This document shows positions 34,673 to 46,360 of a stretch of 64,000 nucleotides of DNA, one piece after another. Positions within the stretch are counted from its first letter, which is position 1. Each line of letters opens with the position of its first letter. A model generated the notes under the pieces. The model saw only the letters and a program-made list of their open reading frames with translations. It did no database searches and was not told where the DNA came from. Source of the DNA: Isoetes taiwanensis (taxonomy: Eukaryota; Streptophyta; Lycopodiopsida; Isoetales; Isoetaceae); contig JAJEKV010000087.1 in NCBI GenBank assembly GCA_021234155.1, positions 3,882,742-3,946,741 of the forward strand, read 5' to 3'. The position numbers were made by a program, and so were the translations under genes.

Positions 34673-35104
34673 ATGGCTATGGCGGTGGCGATGCGCTGGG
34701 TCTCATGTCGTCTCTTTCCCAGGCAGCAGTGTCGGAGTGTATACGTGGATGTCAAAAATGATAATCTGGATCAGGCTATGGCGAAGTATGTGCGTAAGCT
34801 TAGAAATGACAAGGTATTTGCGGAGGTGCTTGATCGCAAATTCTATATCAAACCATGTCAGAAAAGAGTATTAGCAAAGAAGGCTCGGGATAGACGTATT
34901 TCCGGCAAGGACTTCCGAGACAAGCTCAAAAAGATAATCGATATTCGAGCCAGGTACCGCTTTATTCATTTTGCGCATTGCTTCCACTCACTGGCATTGG
35001 TCTCAGCCTGGAACGTGTATGTGTTCTTATTATGGAGCATTCAACTATGTCATAGTCATGGTTTGGACAGATCCATGAGCATATCCGATTTCATCTTCTT
35101 TTGA
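34673..35104 (+). CDS. Organellar 30S/small-subunit ribosomal protein bS21, first exon
   Basis: From ATG 34673 the protein opens with a basic, acid-free leader (MAMAVAMRWVSCRLFPRQQC) that looks like an organelle, probably mitochondrial, targeting sequence. The bS21 domain follows: VYVDVKNDNLDQAMAKYVRK, FAEVLDRKFYIKPCQKRVLA, KDFRDKLKKII. Bacterial bS21 has the same EVLDRKFY / KP / KRxxAKK pattern and binds the small subunit near the mRNA entry. A good donor, CAG|GTACCG, lies at 34951-34956, and the residues read through it to the stop at 35104 look like intron (hydrophobic, histidine-rich). The real exon therefore probably ends at 34953, and later exons were not identified. Earlier in-frame GTG and TTG codons exist, but ATG 34673 is preferred. 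It is one of the few intact host-like genes in the window. Confidence 0.8.
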   Translation: MAMAVAMRWVSCRLFPRQQCRSVYVDVKNDNLDQAMAKYVRKLRNDKVFAEVLDRKFYIKPCQKRVLAKKARDRRISGKDFRDKLKKIIDIRARYRFIHFAHCFHSLALVSAWNVYVFLLWSIQLCHSHGLDRSMSISDFIFF

Positions 35105-37660
35105 AATGCCTCTTCTTGTGGTGGGATTTGTCTGGATGCCATTTTTGGATCACCATGCTGTGCCTTTACGAGTTCATAAACTGAGGGGTAGTAAGGTGGT
35201 TTGCACGTTGGCTTTCTTATGTTTGATAGTGAGATATGCTGATTCACTTGACTAGAGGAAGCTTTGCAGACCTAAGCTACCTGAGAGAGTAGATAAGTTA
35301 TTGCAAAAATCCTTTGGACTGAGATGCAGTTGAACCTCTCGTTGATAGTAACTGTGGAGAAGAAACTTCTTCTCTTATAAGAGCTCTTTACTGTGAAACA
35401 GTCATCGTTAAGATCTATAGAGCATGAAGTATCCAGATCAAAAGGAATTGAAGCCCAAGTAAGTTCCATAAGAAAGTGAAATAGTCTTTTCTGGTTTTTA
35501 GGCATCCATTTTACAGAGTAGAATAATGAGTTTAAGGGTATGATACGCCAGAAAGTTGAATTTGTTAAAATATTTTCTGCTTTAGGTTTTGGTCATTTAT
35601 TTTTCTTTTGTTGTTTGGGTAATTGGAAGAGAATGACATGTTTTTCATTTTCCATAGAAGATTTAGAGTTTAGTACAGTTGGAACTTTTAGTACTAAAAA
35701 TAAGCTTTTTTATGCAGATCAAGTTCTTAACTTTGGCACTGCTGCTGGCTGTAATTTGAGTGGGAAAGCAAACTTGTAAATCCAATCTAAACCGTGGAAA
35801 TAATGGTTTGGAAAATATATTTGCACATCCCTGTTGCACGACTTCTTTTGTTGTTGGTTGAAATTAAAAGACGGAATTCTTGTGGATGTCTTGAGTGCTT
35901 TTTATTGTTATTTTAATACGTGCGCTTTTATTTTTCTAGACTGTGTTGGTTTTTTTGGAGACTTAGGGCCAGATTTGACTTGCGCATTCCCACGCCATTG
36001 CCTGACGCTACATCCCCTGATGCTTGTCCGTGTCATCACCTACATGGAATTGCCAGACGAGCAATCATGTGCCTGTCTTAATTAAGTGTCATATGTGCCA
36101 GATTTCTTTCTTTCCCTCTCTAATTTTGTTGCAGTAGCAGAAGAAAACTGTATCAAGGTTAGTCTTATTCTATGTTGAGCTCAAGTAGGGTGTCTACCGG
36201 CCATCTTGTGCCTGTAGTCTAATATAATTTTCTGACTAATCCTGGCCATGGTAGACTTGAATTCTTTAATACCTTTCCATATACCTTCATGTCCAGCTTA
36301 TGGAGGAAGGGAATAAAATCACCAAGATTGAACATGCTGCCAATTCTGAGATTCAGAAACAACTTGTTGTATCTCTTGAGCTTGAAGATTGTTGTTGAAA
36401 TAGTGTCTTCCTATAACCATTCTAATCATGTTGTTCACCTCAACATTCCAAAGATGTTAACTCATCATAACAACTAGCAAGGAACTATAAGGAAGGGAGT
36501 GAGATTCTCAATCAGTTTATCCATTTCTCCGCGGCGGCATTCCTTGAATCTTTTAAGGCTATTTGCAGACAGCAGATCCATACCATATCTACCCCTTTAA
36601 AGACCAGGATTCCAGAGAATACAATTGGTGGTCTAGATGCCTATACAGTTGGCACATAGTTTCTGGCCAGATCCCTCATAGATCTGTACACTGGAGGCTT
36701 GAGGCTGAAAAGACATCCAAAAAGAGGAAGGCCAAAGTGACCAGGATGCTTTTTGTAATTTCCTTATAAAAATGTAGGATAGCTGCAGGGATGGTCCATG
36801 GGGTAACAAAGTTGAAAGTGGAACCAAGGTGGTGAGCCAGTAACATGGCACAAGAGATCAACTAGCCCGTAGTATGTTCCAGTGAACTATGACGATACAG
36901 ATATTAAGGAAGCTTTTATAGGCTTCGTGCACTAGACATTGAAATGGTTCCATATTCGTTATTTTAGAGTCTAGATGACTGTTTGGTACCTCTAGCAAGT
37001 GTTTTTCAGCCATCATTGATCTGCAGTTAAGGTGGTACAGACATGGTCCTGCTTAATGTTGACTGCTTATTTGTCTGCTGTACCATTTGGCTCTTTAATA
37101 GACCTTACAAAAGGCAGTGCAGGACTCGTCTAATCGACATCTTTTTAGTCCATCCTATTTATTTTGTCTGTTATATTACTTGTTTCTTCTGGATTCAAAA
37201 AAGAAGTGGGGGTTTAAAAAACTCATGTAGATGACATGGACCTGTGTGACTGTTGTAGTTGGAAACTATTGAATATGAATAAGGAAGCCTGTGCTGAATC
37301 TTCGTTTACTCCAGCTTGAGATGTCAGGTATATAATCAAATGATATGAAACATTGTTTACGGTATTATTTATGACCACAGTTAATGTGTCCACATAGCTT
37401 GCCCCAATGTCAAAGTTAATGTCGTCGTATAGTAGTTGGAGGTGTGGAAGAGATGGTTATACCAGATATGAAAATGGGTTTTTATCTATCTCTGGTGTAT
37501 CAGTTCAAAAAGTCTCGTGGCTACAGAATTTTTATTTAATAATAATACCAGAGGTGTAAACCTAAAATCAGGAGCGAACATGGCACAAGCATGAGAAAAT
37601 TCTGTCAAGGAAGATGTCGAGTGGCGCCCCAAAACGAAACGACACCCATGTAATGAACGT
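35105..37660. other. Intron or intergenic sequence downstream of the bS21 exon
   Basis: Long AT-rich sequence contains T-rich tracts and short frames without family resemblance. It has the texture of plant introns and 3' flanks and could hold small downstream exons of the bS21 gene that I cannot identify. No repeats shared with the rest of the window were seen. Confidence 0.4.
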
Positions 37661-38034
37661 TTGGTAAAATTACTTTCAATTGTCTCACAAGAAGTGGCAG
37701 AAAAATTCTTTGCTCAAACGGCTCTGGCAGATCCGGCTTCGAGAACGAGATTGAATTCCTGTTTTGCTTGTGCTTCTATCTTCTTAGGCATGGATGCGAG
37801 GTACCCAATATTTGTAGGTACATTGGTGTCTTGTTTGGCGGAGGCAAAAGTAAGAAATGGCAGAGAAAATGACTCAATTGCTAACAAAATAGAGTTCTCT
37901 TTGGCTTTCAGGAGCTTTTAGCTATGTTGGAAGTGTTTGTGTTGCTAAGCATAGCAAGACTTTGCAATGATGCTAGCTATTGCATTCGTCGAGGATTGAT
38001 CGATCTGCATTCATTGGAGATCAACTTCCAATAA
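37661..38034 (+). CDS. Spliced hypothetical protein fragment (two exons)
   Basis: Exon 1 (37661-37849) encodes MVKLLSIVSQEVAEKFFAQT through LVSCLAEAK and ends at a donor, AAA|GTAAGA. Exon 2 begins after TTTGGCTTTCAG at 37912. It continues in phase with ELLAMLEVFVLLSIARLCND and ASYCIRRGLIDLHSLE to a TAA at 38032-38034. The helical, alternating hydrophobic pattern resembles an alpha-solenoid protein, but I cannot name the family. A diverged copy of the exon 2 region lies at 41198-41650. This may be the terminal part of a larger gene or a fragment, because the start ATG lacks a typical context. Confidence 0.4.
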
Positions 38035-38234
38035 TAGTATAGCTTCACCAAAGCCCTAGCATATCTTACTTGCAGCTTTCAGACGATTGCGTCATATACT
38101 AGCAATTGTCATTTTTTATTCTAATGGTCTTATAGGACGCTTATTCTCGTTTTCGCTTATGTTGCCTTCAATTCTCTTGACCTTGTGTTGAAACTACATC
38201 CCACATTATTGGCATCTTGCCAGAATGGACATGA

Positions 38235-38945
38235 ATGCAAATTCATTCCCATTTTGATAGGCTACATTCTCATCTTACTCATCGATACCTTTGTATCTAC
38301 GTTGCACACCTAAAGAACTTCGGTCTCCCTATTCCTTCTCCTGGCGCCTGGCGCCTGCCTGAGGCACTGCCTGAGGCCTGCCCGAGCGGATGCAGTGATG
38401 GATGGCGTTGGAGCAGCGGCAGTGAAGGATGGCGCCCCTGTGTGTGCCTGAGTGGATGTCCGCCTGCGTGCATACCTGGGGGTGCTGGCGCCTTGGCGCA
38501 GGGCTGGAGGATGGGTGAGGAGGCACCTCCGATGGGCGATTTCCCTGAGCGGTTTTTCTGAGCGCCGCCTTCCCTGCGTGTCTGGGCGATTGGCGTTGGG
38601 GGCGTCTGTTTCCCAGCACCCAGTTGTGAAGAGGTTACGGTTCGGAGTTGCTTGGTGAAGCCTTGCCTGCTGGAGGTATGAAGGTATGCTTGTTGCTTGT
38701 GCAACAGCATGGATTTTTGGATCGGTGAGCAGCCATAGTCATCCTGGCAACGGTTTTTTCCCAGGTGGTTTTTAATCCGGGTCATGATGGTTGTGTTCTA
38801 GCTCACGTTGTGCTTTGGTTTAAGGGCTTCGGCCCATGCTCTTGTTTGGACTTTGGTCCAGGACTTCGGTCCCTTATGTACTTGGTCCCATAACCCGATT
38901 GGGTTCCGTGGACGTTAAAAATTTTTCCTTTCCTTTCCTTTCCTA
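38235..38945 (+). mobile_element. GC-rich retroposon-like unit ending in the CGTGGACGTTAAAA tail
   Basis: The 38330-38640 segment is strikingly GC-rich (repeated GGCGCCTGGCGCC, GCCTGAGGC) in an AT-rich neighbourhood. It runs into TTCGGTCC-type sequence and ends with ACCCGATTGGGTTCCGTGGA, a CGTTAAAAATTTTT stretch and a (TTTCC)n run at 38928-38944. The ending matches the repeats at 18555 and 27063. It is probably a SINE-like or 5'-truncated LINE insertion. The start and target duplication were not resolved, and the long frames on both strands look like chance. Confidence 0.45.
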
Positions 38946-40219
38946 TAAAACGCAAATTATGGGTGATGTTATAATCTCTAATTTATGGATCTGTGTCGTT
39001 ATACGCCATTATCTTCTAGCTTCTCATGAATCATACCTCGATTCAAATCGCAATAGCTATAAAATATAGGATCAATATTTTATACCTCGACCACCCTTTT
39101 TAGAAACTCCCAATTCTCTAAACTGATATTCTTTTCCTATGATGGATAATTATGGATTAGCTCGTACCTTGGTACGTTATCTTCGTAACATGTTGTATGA
39201 CACATAATAATTGGCCATAATAATTGGCCACTCCCTAACTATATGGTGCTATATCTACTATCATCATAAGTTTGAATCGTATACCTCTTTATGAGTGGGT
39301 GGCTTTAAGCATCACCAACATAGCAATGTACAAGTATACCTTCCTAGATCACTTAAATTCTAGTGACTCAATGGGCACACATACCATTGTAGCCATTTTC
39401 CCTAAGTATAGATCTAACTTAGAGATACATTCCCACTCGTATTCCAAACCTTCAGGACTTCTACACGACTACTTATTTATTTATGGGATATTTATATTCC
39501 ACTTAGTCATCAACCCCTAGAGAAACTCTGTCTAGTTCAGCATGCTATGCATATGTCGTACTACAGTTGTCGCATACTGACTCCTGCCGCACCATGTCTC
39601 TATATAAACCATTGGTCCTTGTCAATATACCTTCCTAGGAGTAGACATATAATTCCCACTAATGCTCTATATGGAGCTACATTACCTACCATATGACTTA
39701 ATCAATTATCCTTCCTTAGACCGAGTTTAGTCCAAAATAGCTTAAACCACCAAGGTATTATTGTTTTACATAATGTATTTCTTTCCCTGTAGTTTCGTAC
39801 CTCAACCACTTAAATTGGTCTCGTACTTTTATACGAGTACAACACTGTCAATTTAATTTAAACTAAAATCCTACATTTTCTGCTATATTTAAAAGGCTCG
39901 TTACGCAACCCATGTCGCCTTTAAAGTATCCGTATACCGGATATGTGCCCTGTGACTGTTGGCCTCATGCCTTCTAATGTTTCGTTCCATACTCATCTCA
40001 CCGTGAGATATCCATTTCGTATTCGAATATTTCCATGAATCCGTATGTCACATTCCGGATGACATCAATTCTCTCAGAGTTATAAATTGCACATTACGAG
40101 TCATTTCAAGCTTGATCACTTTGAACATGACAACTTCTGTGTGACTTATAATCTTATGTTACCTTTTTAAGGAGGGGAGACTTGCTCCCAGCGTGTGATG
40201 TGTTCCACAAGACCAAAGA

Positions 40220-40264
40220 ATAACCTTGATGCTGAGGATAACATCATTTTTAAGGAGGGGGGAA
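40220..40264 (+). other. Ty3/gypsy pol C-terminus and polypurine tract
   Basis: The frame DAEDNIIFKEGG followed by AAGGAGGGGGGAA (40250-40263) directly precedes an LTR start, TGTGACATTC. This is the usual pol end, polypurine tract and 3' LTR order. A similar AAGGAGGGGAG lies ~80 bases earlier. The sequence from 38950 to 40219 should be the internal part but is too decayed to assign. Confidence 0.55.
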
Positions 40265-41110
40265 TGTGACATTCTATGTATTTATATGCTATATGAACAA
40301 ATACATGAAACATCACCATGAATACTTAATGGTGTATTAATTATTCATGTTAGTAATCAACAAGGTGTTAGCTATGTTAGAATTAGATATTAATTAAAAG
40401 CCAAGTACACCAAATTATTAATATTTAATCATTAACTATGTTAATTAATTATTAATAATTTAGTTTAAGGAATGCCACCTGGCCCAAATCGATTAGGCAA
40501 GGTAGAGATGCTAACTCTGGGTCACCCAATTTGGGGCTTTCACCCTAATTTGCCCCAATTCGAATTGAAGGCCAGTTGGAGAGGGAGGAGGAGCTTATTC
40601 AACCAGCAGAGCATGAAGAACCTGAGACATGGGAGATCTAGCTTAGATACAGGTTAGTAAGCTTAGTTAGCTTGTGATTCTAGATAGAGATTAACCCTTG
40701 ATTGTTTAGATGGATGATTAATTTCTTATTGATGTTTTATTTGAAGTTATGAATGAATTTATGCATTACGATAGTTCTTCTGCTGCACCTCTTGTGCTTG
40801 TGGGATTACAGGGCGTAGAGACCTAAAGGCTATGTAGAAGTAGAGATGTTTCTAGTTAAAATCCCTTAAATTCCATTAAATGCGGCCTGTGCACAAGAGC
40901 CCTCCTGGCCGTCGACAGTATGTTGTGGTTCAACACCATATAACGGACATGGTAGTGAAGTAGAGGTGGAACCTTGTGTAGCATGGCTACAAGGCTTCCT
41001 ATAGTGTGCTAGGCTTATAGTCGGTCACTGTGTGTGAGCCAAGTATTGGTCTGACGCCCCCTGGGTCGCAGGATACATACCTATAGGGACGTCCTGGACT
41101 GTGCTAGGTG
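40265..41110 (+). mobile_element. 3' LTR, partial, same family as 8365-9920
   Basis: It begins TGTGACATTCTATGTATTTA. It shares with the minus-strand LTR the CACCTGGCC...AATCGATT block, the GCGGCCTGTGCACAAGA block and the ACTAGGC/TGGTCTGAC blocks in the same order. Substitutions are many, so this is another subfamily. The terminal GGAGCGTCACA is missing; the LTR fades near 41110 and unrelated sequence follows. Confidence 0.6.
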
Positions 41111-41197
41111 CTAACTTTTATATCACTTCGGCTATATAGGATTCCCATAGAAGGCGTCTAGGATTTTGCTATATAAGTCCCATAGAAGATACGTTGA

Positions 41198-41650
41198 TGT
41201 CTTGTTTGGTGGAGGCAAAAGAAAGAATGGTAGAGAAAGTCTCTTTGGTTTTCAGGAGCTTTTAGTTATATTGGAAGTGTTTGTGTTGCTAAGTACAGCA
41301 AGGTTCTGCAATAATACTGGGTATTGCGCCCGTCGAGGATTGATGGGCCTTGCATATTTTTGCAGCAGCAAAGGACCTTTCACCAAAGAATCTTTTGTTA
41401 GCTTTAAATGTGAGCCATGGTGGATTAAATCGGCAACCTTGCTCTCAAATTTTCCATTGCTTGTTAAGTGCTGCTCTGCCACCACCCAGCTTTGGGAAGT
41501 TTGTATTTGGTATCCATGCTGGAAACACCGAAAATGAACACCCATTTACTAGCTGTATATTTACTACTTCTGTGCCTGCATTTTTACCACTGCCCATTTT
41601 TAGGTTGTTTGATACAACAGAACAAAACATCTCGGATTTGACTCTATAGT
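41198..41650 (+). pseudogene. Diverged copy of the 37661-38034 gene fragment
   Basis: It carries TGTCTTGTTTGGTGGAGGCA and, after TTTTCAG at 41249-41255, ELLVILEVFVLLSTARFCNN and TGYCARRGLMGL, matching exon 2 of the upstream copy. The donor site is destroyed (AAAAGAAAG where the other has AAAAGTAAG). Beyond the shared part, frames switch between YFCSSKGPFTKES and FAAAKDLSPKNLLLALNVSH, with LPLPIFRLFDTTEQNISDLT near the end. It holds more of the original gene at its 3' side than the first copy, but it is broken. Confidence 0.45.
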
Positions 41651-42883
41651 TTGTTAGCAAAATCTCATATTCTGAACCTTGGATTTTCTTATCTGATGCT
41701 TTGAAATAGATTATTGCCAACACCACCACCGTTGCCTTTGATGCCTCACTAAACCACACCATATATGCTTTGTTGCATTATGCTACCCTATCCTTATATA
41801 CCGACATAAGTAATTTGCTTTGTTTTGCAGCTCTATAAGACACGTTTTTTACTAATTCCTTTATTTAAAATGCTTCTGTTAGTGGCAACTCACAAGGTCT
41901 CTTTTACAAGCAATTAACCTTTAAATTTAAACATTGCAATGCCATATCAGTATCAATTGCAATTTAGAGGAATTCAAATGTACAAAGTGAGGCTGGGTAA
42001 GAGTGTTGCTTGAGATTGCTGGGTTTTGTAACTGCTATCAGCTGACGATCTATGTTCCCAAAACATGCCTCGAGCTCAGCAGTGAAAGCAGCAAAGTCTT
42101 GCAACTCTGGAGCTCCTCTCTCCAGTACATGAGTAAACCAACTTAAAACTGGCAATATGAGGAGAAAACCAATCAACCCAACTTGTTCCTATGCTATGGG
42201 ATATCTATGAAGATGGAAATGAATCACAAGCCGAATCTGATTCAACAAGCCGTAAAGTTTGGACCCGTGCTATCAAACTCTTCATGCAAGCTAATCTTAG
42301 GCTCTGATCTGAAGCTAGAGGCTAACTCATGAGAAGCTACCCAAATTTTAGGCTATTTATTGTCCAACTGCAACTGGTGACATAACTCGAACAAGTTGCT
42401 GGACTTGCTGTAATAAGATTGAAACCTCCTCCATAGAGATAAAAGACACCAAACAATAAAGAAATACTTACGCTCAAAGCAGACGAGAATTGGTAAGGGA
42501 TTCCGGTTTAAACTATCATGAATCTGTGCGAAAACAAGGGAAAATACAAAGGAACTATGTGAGAAATATACAAAGATTATGCTGGAACACACCATACAAA
42601 GGCTTGAGCTAGAAGGCTCTGGACTGACATTGAACCGGAATGGTGCAACAAGAATGATGCTCTTCTATATATATCTAAACTAATGGTCTAGATTTTGCCA
42701 AGCGTTGCACATGCAGGTGGGTTGGTTTTAGAATGTTCTATAATCTCTTGGAAGCTATCCACTTATGAGAAAGATGCAAGAGCGTATCACTGAAATAGAT
42801 AGTGCACTTGGTAATGGTATTTGGTTTGCAACTAGTCAGTTACAAGCTCGAAATCTACCTTGTGCAACTACCTCTTGCCATCG
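41651..42883. other. Gene-poor stretch
   Basis: No convincing gene. The last ~100 bases (42770-42883) are related to 14890-14993 upstream of the other palindromic element, indicating a shared older repeat. Confidence 0.35.
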
Positions 42884-43085
42884 TGTGACGACCATATTTG
42901 TACATATGAGTATAATACTCGTATGGTTATCACAATTGCCTTACGTTTAAGAATGATGTGTGACGACCATATGGTTATCACAATTGCCTTACGTTTAAGA
43001 ATGATGTGTGACGACCATATTTGTACATATGAGTATAATACTCGTATGGTCATCACAATTGCCTTACTTTTAAGAATGATGTGGC
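42884..43085. repeat. Three-unit tandem array of the palindromic miniature element
   Basis: Each unit is about 74 bases: TGTGACGACCATA, a hairpin centre, TATGGTTATCACA, then the spacer ATTGCCTTACGTTTAAGAAT GATG. Units start at 42884, 42959 and 43007. The middle unit lacks the whole hairpin centre and goes straight from TGTGACGACC to ATATGGTTATCACA. The following sequence to 44590 shows no gene. Confidence 0.8.
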
Positions 43086-44590
43086 ATGTGGATTTGTCCA
43101 GAGTGTCAATAACGACTACATCCTTAAAAGGAAAAGAAAGGAGTGCAAAATAGATTATGCATTCTAATAGTTAGGAGGAGGAAATTAGTACTTGTGTAAT
43201 CCGTAGACTTTTGCTTTAAAGGTTTGTCATGTGCAAATAAGTTATTTTTTTTCTTCCATGTGGGACCACATTGTCCATGCTAGCGTAGCACAAATAGCTC
43301 TCTTGTTCATCATTTCAATTAGTAGTACGATGGATGTGCATCTATTGTATGCAAGGTTCGAAAAACATTTGAGGTATAACCAGAAATTTATCGTCTACTT
43401 ATAGAATTTTACACAATCAAGCTAGAAACTCCAGCACAGCTTCAATATTAGTTCCTAAGCCATTTTTTTTGCTCATAGAAATGCTTGAATATCCATTTCG
43501 CAAGGTCAACAAGCACCTCAACATAGCTGCTCCCTTGTTTAGGCGATGGTTCAATGCCTTAACTCATGCCAACGAGATAGATGTGACCTAATCTTTAGTC
43601 TTTTTCCAAAAAAATTGACTTATCAGTCATAATCCCCTTCTATCAGTTTATCATGGCATAATTCTAACAAAAAATAGGGTCTAGTGTAGAGCAAGTCTCT
43701 CCTTGTGTAGGATATTGGGTACCCAAGACCACCATAGAGATAGCACTAAGGGAGGAAAAGGAGATGTAAGAGGGAAAAATGCTTCTTGGCGCATTTCTTA
43801 GCACCTGGAACTAGGGCGATGGCATATAGAGAAGGCCACCCTTCTCCCTCTTCCTTCCCACACTGCTCCAACTTGCTCGCAGATCAAATATCCAAATTGA
43901 TGCGAGAAGGATTTTGCTCATCTTTTTCTTAGTATATAGTTTTCTCAAAGATGGTCTGTATTTCTTCATCAAAATTGCTTCAAGACGGTCCCTTTTTAAT
44001 GCCAGTTTGCCATTAATGTGGCCCAGTTTGACAAGTAAATTTTCTTGTTTTGAGCAAGAAGCACCAAAAGGGCGTAGAGCTGATAAGATTGTGCAGATTT
44101 TATTAGCAATTTAGCTGGATGGTTTCCTGACATCCTCATCAAATAACAGATCATCTGAATTGTGGGCCTTTTCCCCTTCCTCTTGCTCTTTCTTTCTAGC
44201 ATAAAAGTTTGGAGTAGAATTCTTAAAAAGAAATAGAGTGCCTTAGTTTTTCTATAGCTTCATTAACAATATGTGGGACTGTTTGAGATGTCGAGTTACA
44301 AAATTTTTGAGCAGGATGAAACTTATATATCTTGAGTCGGGCTTTAGAGAGGAGGAGTCTGGTGGTTGGGATTTGTGTCTAGCCAACAAGCGAACTATTT
44401 CACATCCCGACAATGTAGCATTTCTTACGTTGTCATACATTAGTTTGTCAATTTTAATGGTTAAACACTATTTAATTAAAGTGGGTCAAATCTCGAAATT
44501 TGGGACTCAGACTGAAAATGGGACTCATACTTACCGAATAGAATTTTTTCTTACTAAAACAACAATAACATTTACAAAGAACAATCCGAG
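43086..44590. other. Gene-poor stretch
   Basis: AT-rich sequence with only short frames and no recognised repeat or gene. Confidence 0.35.
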
Positions 44591-44599
44591 AAAAGAAGA

Positions 44600-44723
44600 G
44601 GAGACAGTGGGAAAAAAATGGTAGGATGGAAGGGGAGATGAAAGGGAGGGAGGGAGGGACGGAGGGAGGGAGGCAAAGGAACAGGGAGAGGGAGGAGGGA
44701 GGGGAGAGGTAGGAGAGGCAGGG

Positions 44724-44754
<31 letters not shown>

Positions 44755-44788
44755 AGGGAGGGAGGGAGAGAGAGAGAAGAAAGAAAGT
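44600..44788. repeat. Purine microsatellite (GGGA/GA)n at the LINE 3' end
   Basis: Almost uninterrupted GGGAGG and GAGAGA repeats. It directly abuts the 3' end of the minus-strand LINE fragment, so on that strand it is a (CCCT/CT) tail. Confidence 0.85.
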
Positions 44789-44789
44789 T

Positions 44790-45735
44790 TATTATGTCCA
44801 TTGAGAGGCCTCAAAGGCCTATTAGACAATCAGTTTAAATATCTTCATAAAATAATAGACGAGTCTCCATATCCTCATCTAGCTCATCACTCTTACTCCA
44901 GTTATCTGAATCACCCTCATCAATATCCTGTTGTGATTCTAAACATGTATCTCTATGTCGCAAAAGTTCAATCAAATAACTCCCCAGCATATCACTATCA
45001 TATGTGAAGAGAGTCGGAAGATCTACATGGTCTATTCCATATTTAACCCTTAATGTATCATATGCCACACATCGAAGTAATGTATGGTCCTCGTCTTCAA
45101 CCTGATTTGTGTTACAAACCTTACAATACCTTTGATCTCTCGGTATGATATGTCCCCATCTACCTGTTTCCACCCCCAAATGACGTGAGCTAAGACGTAT
45201 CCTGCTAATAGTATGTCTCTTCTGCATTGATATATTTGCCTGTAAATGTATTGCTGCCCCCAAGTCTGGGTTTATATTTATGTAAAATCATCTTAGTCTT
45301 AGGCTGCATCCATAGCTTTCTGTGTATCCGGCTAGACAACCATTGCCTTAGATCCAAATTGACTGAGAGCATTTCATCCAGCTCAATACCCCATCTAGCA
45401 AGCCATTTTGCAGTATCATGCCATATCCCCTTCTCTTTACTGGATATCAGGGCCCTATGTGCAAGCCGAGACTCATCTTGGGCTAACACCTTCTTGAAGT
45501 AGGTAACATTCAAGTGGCATGAGGCCACTTTCTTTCTACTAACATCATTGGGTATGGTGTTTGGGTCTTGACTTCTAGCTCTAATCTTAAAAACTTCTTC
45601 AAGACTTGTTCCATATCATCCCATAGACCAGGAAGACCTGGCCCCCAAACTTCGCACCCATACAAGAGACCCCTCGCACCAGGGATTGATACAATTTCAC
45701 CTTAAGAGTCCAAGACCATAAATGTATTCTTCGAC
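44790..45735 (-). pseudogene. LINE family 2 C-terminal fragment, minus strand
   Basis: The frame at 45528-45205 has HLNVTYFKKVLAQDESRLAH and KWLARWGIELDEML. The frame at 45263-44835 has RIRLSSRHLGVETGRWGHII, a CKVCNTNQVEDEDHTLLRC zinc-type motif and YLIELLRHRDTCLESQQDID. This is the best preserved C-terminus of the family in the window and shows that it ends in a CxxC...H...C motif. One frame break near 45230 separates the pieces. RT and endonuclease are missing. Confidence 0.75.
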
Positions 45736-45764
45736 ACATGCTCTGTAATGCATATAGTGCTCTT

Positions 45765-45965
45765 TCCCTGAGAGAGAGAAGGGAGAGGGAGAGGGAGAGG
45801 GAGAGGGAGAGGGAGAGGGAGAGGGAGGAGAGGGAGAGGAGAGGGGGGGCAAAAGTGGAGGGGAGGGGTTTAGGGAAAGGGGCAAAAGAAGGGAGGGAGG
45901 GAGGGAGGGAGGGAAGGAAGGAGAAGATGGGGAAGATTGGGCAAAGGGGGGAGGGTTAGGGGCAA
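45765..45965. repeat. Purine microsatellite on the 5' side of the LINE fragment
   Basis: GAGAGGGAGAGG repeats, then GGGAGGGAGGGA. Together with 44600-44788 it brackets the LINE fragment with polypurine on both sides. The following sequence to 46360 is AT-rich without genes. Confidence 0.8.
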
Positions 45966-46360
45966 GGAGAGTTGGGAGGAGGAGAGGATCTCCCCGGTTA
46001 AAAAAATAAATAAATAAAAACTAAATTTTATAAATTAAAGAAAGAAATTAAATCTCATATTAAAAATAAAAATTAAATATTATTTAAAAAAAAATGAAAT
46101 ACTAGTATTAAATTAAATATTATTATTGAATTATAATAGTAGTATTCTCAACCTTCTCGACTCACTAATCGAGAAGGCATAAGGCCCAAAAAAGGCAAGG
46201 CCAAAATGAACCTAAATAATAAGAAAAAGAAATGAATAGCAGGAGAGGTAGAAAAGAAGTAACCGAGGTAGACAATAAGTTCGGCAGCAAAAGCCTCAAG
46301 CTTCTCAGTCAATCAGCTTGTTTCCCAAGAACATGTTATGGCGGCCCAAGATTCCCAAAA

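Noticed and set aside
38297-38785. 162-codon minus frame in the GC-rich island
   Set aside because: GC-rich sequence lacks stops in several frames at once; no family resemblance or start context.
42884-43085. CRISPR array
   Set aside because: Only three units, the unit itself is palindromic and the spacers are identical; plant context.
44472-44829. Proline/serine/leucine-rich frames on the minus strand
   Set aside because: Translation of the GGGA/GA microsatellite, not a gene.
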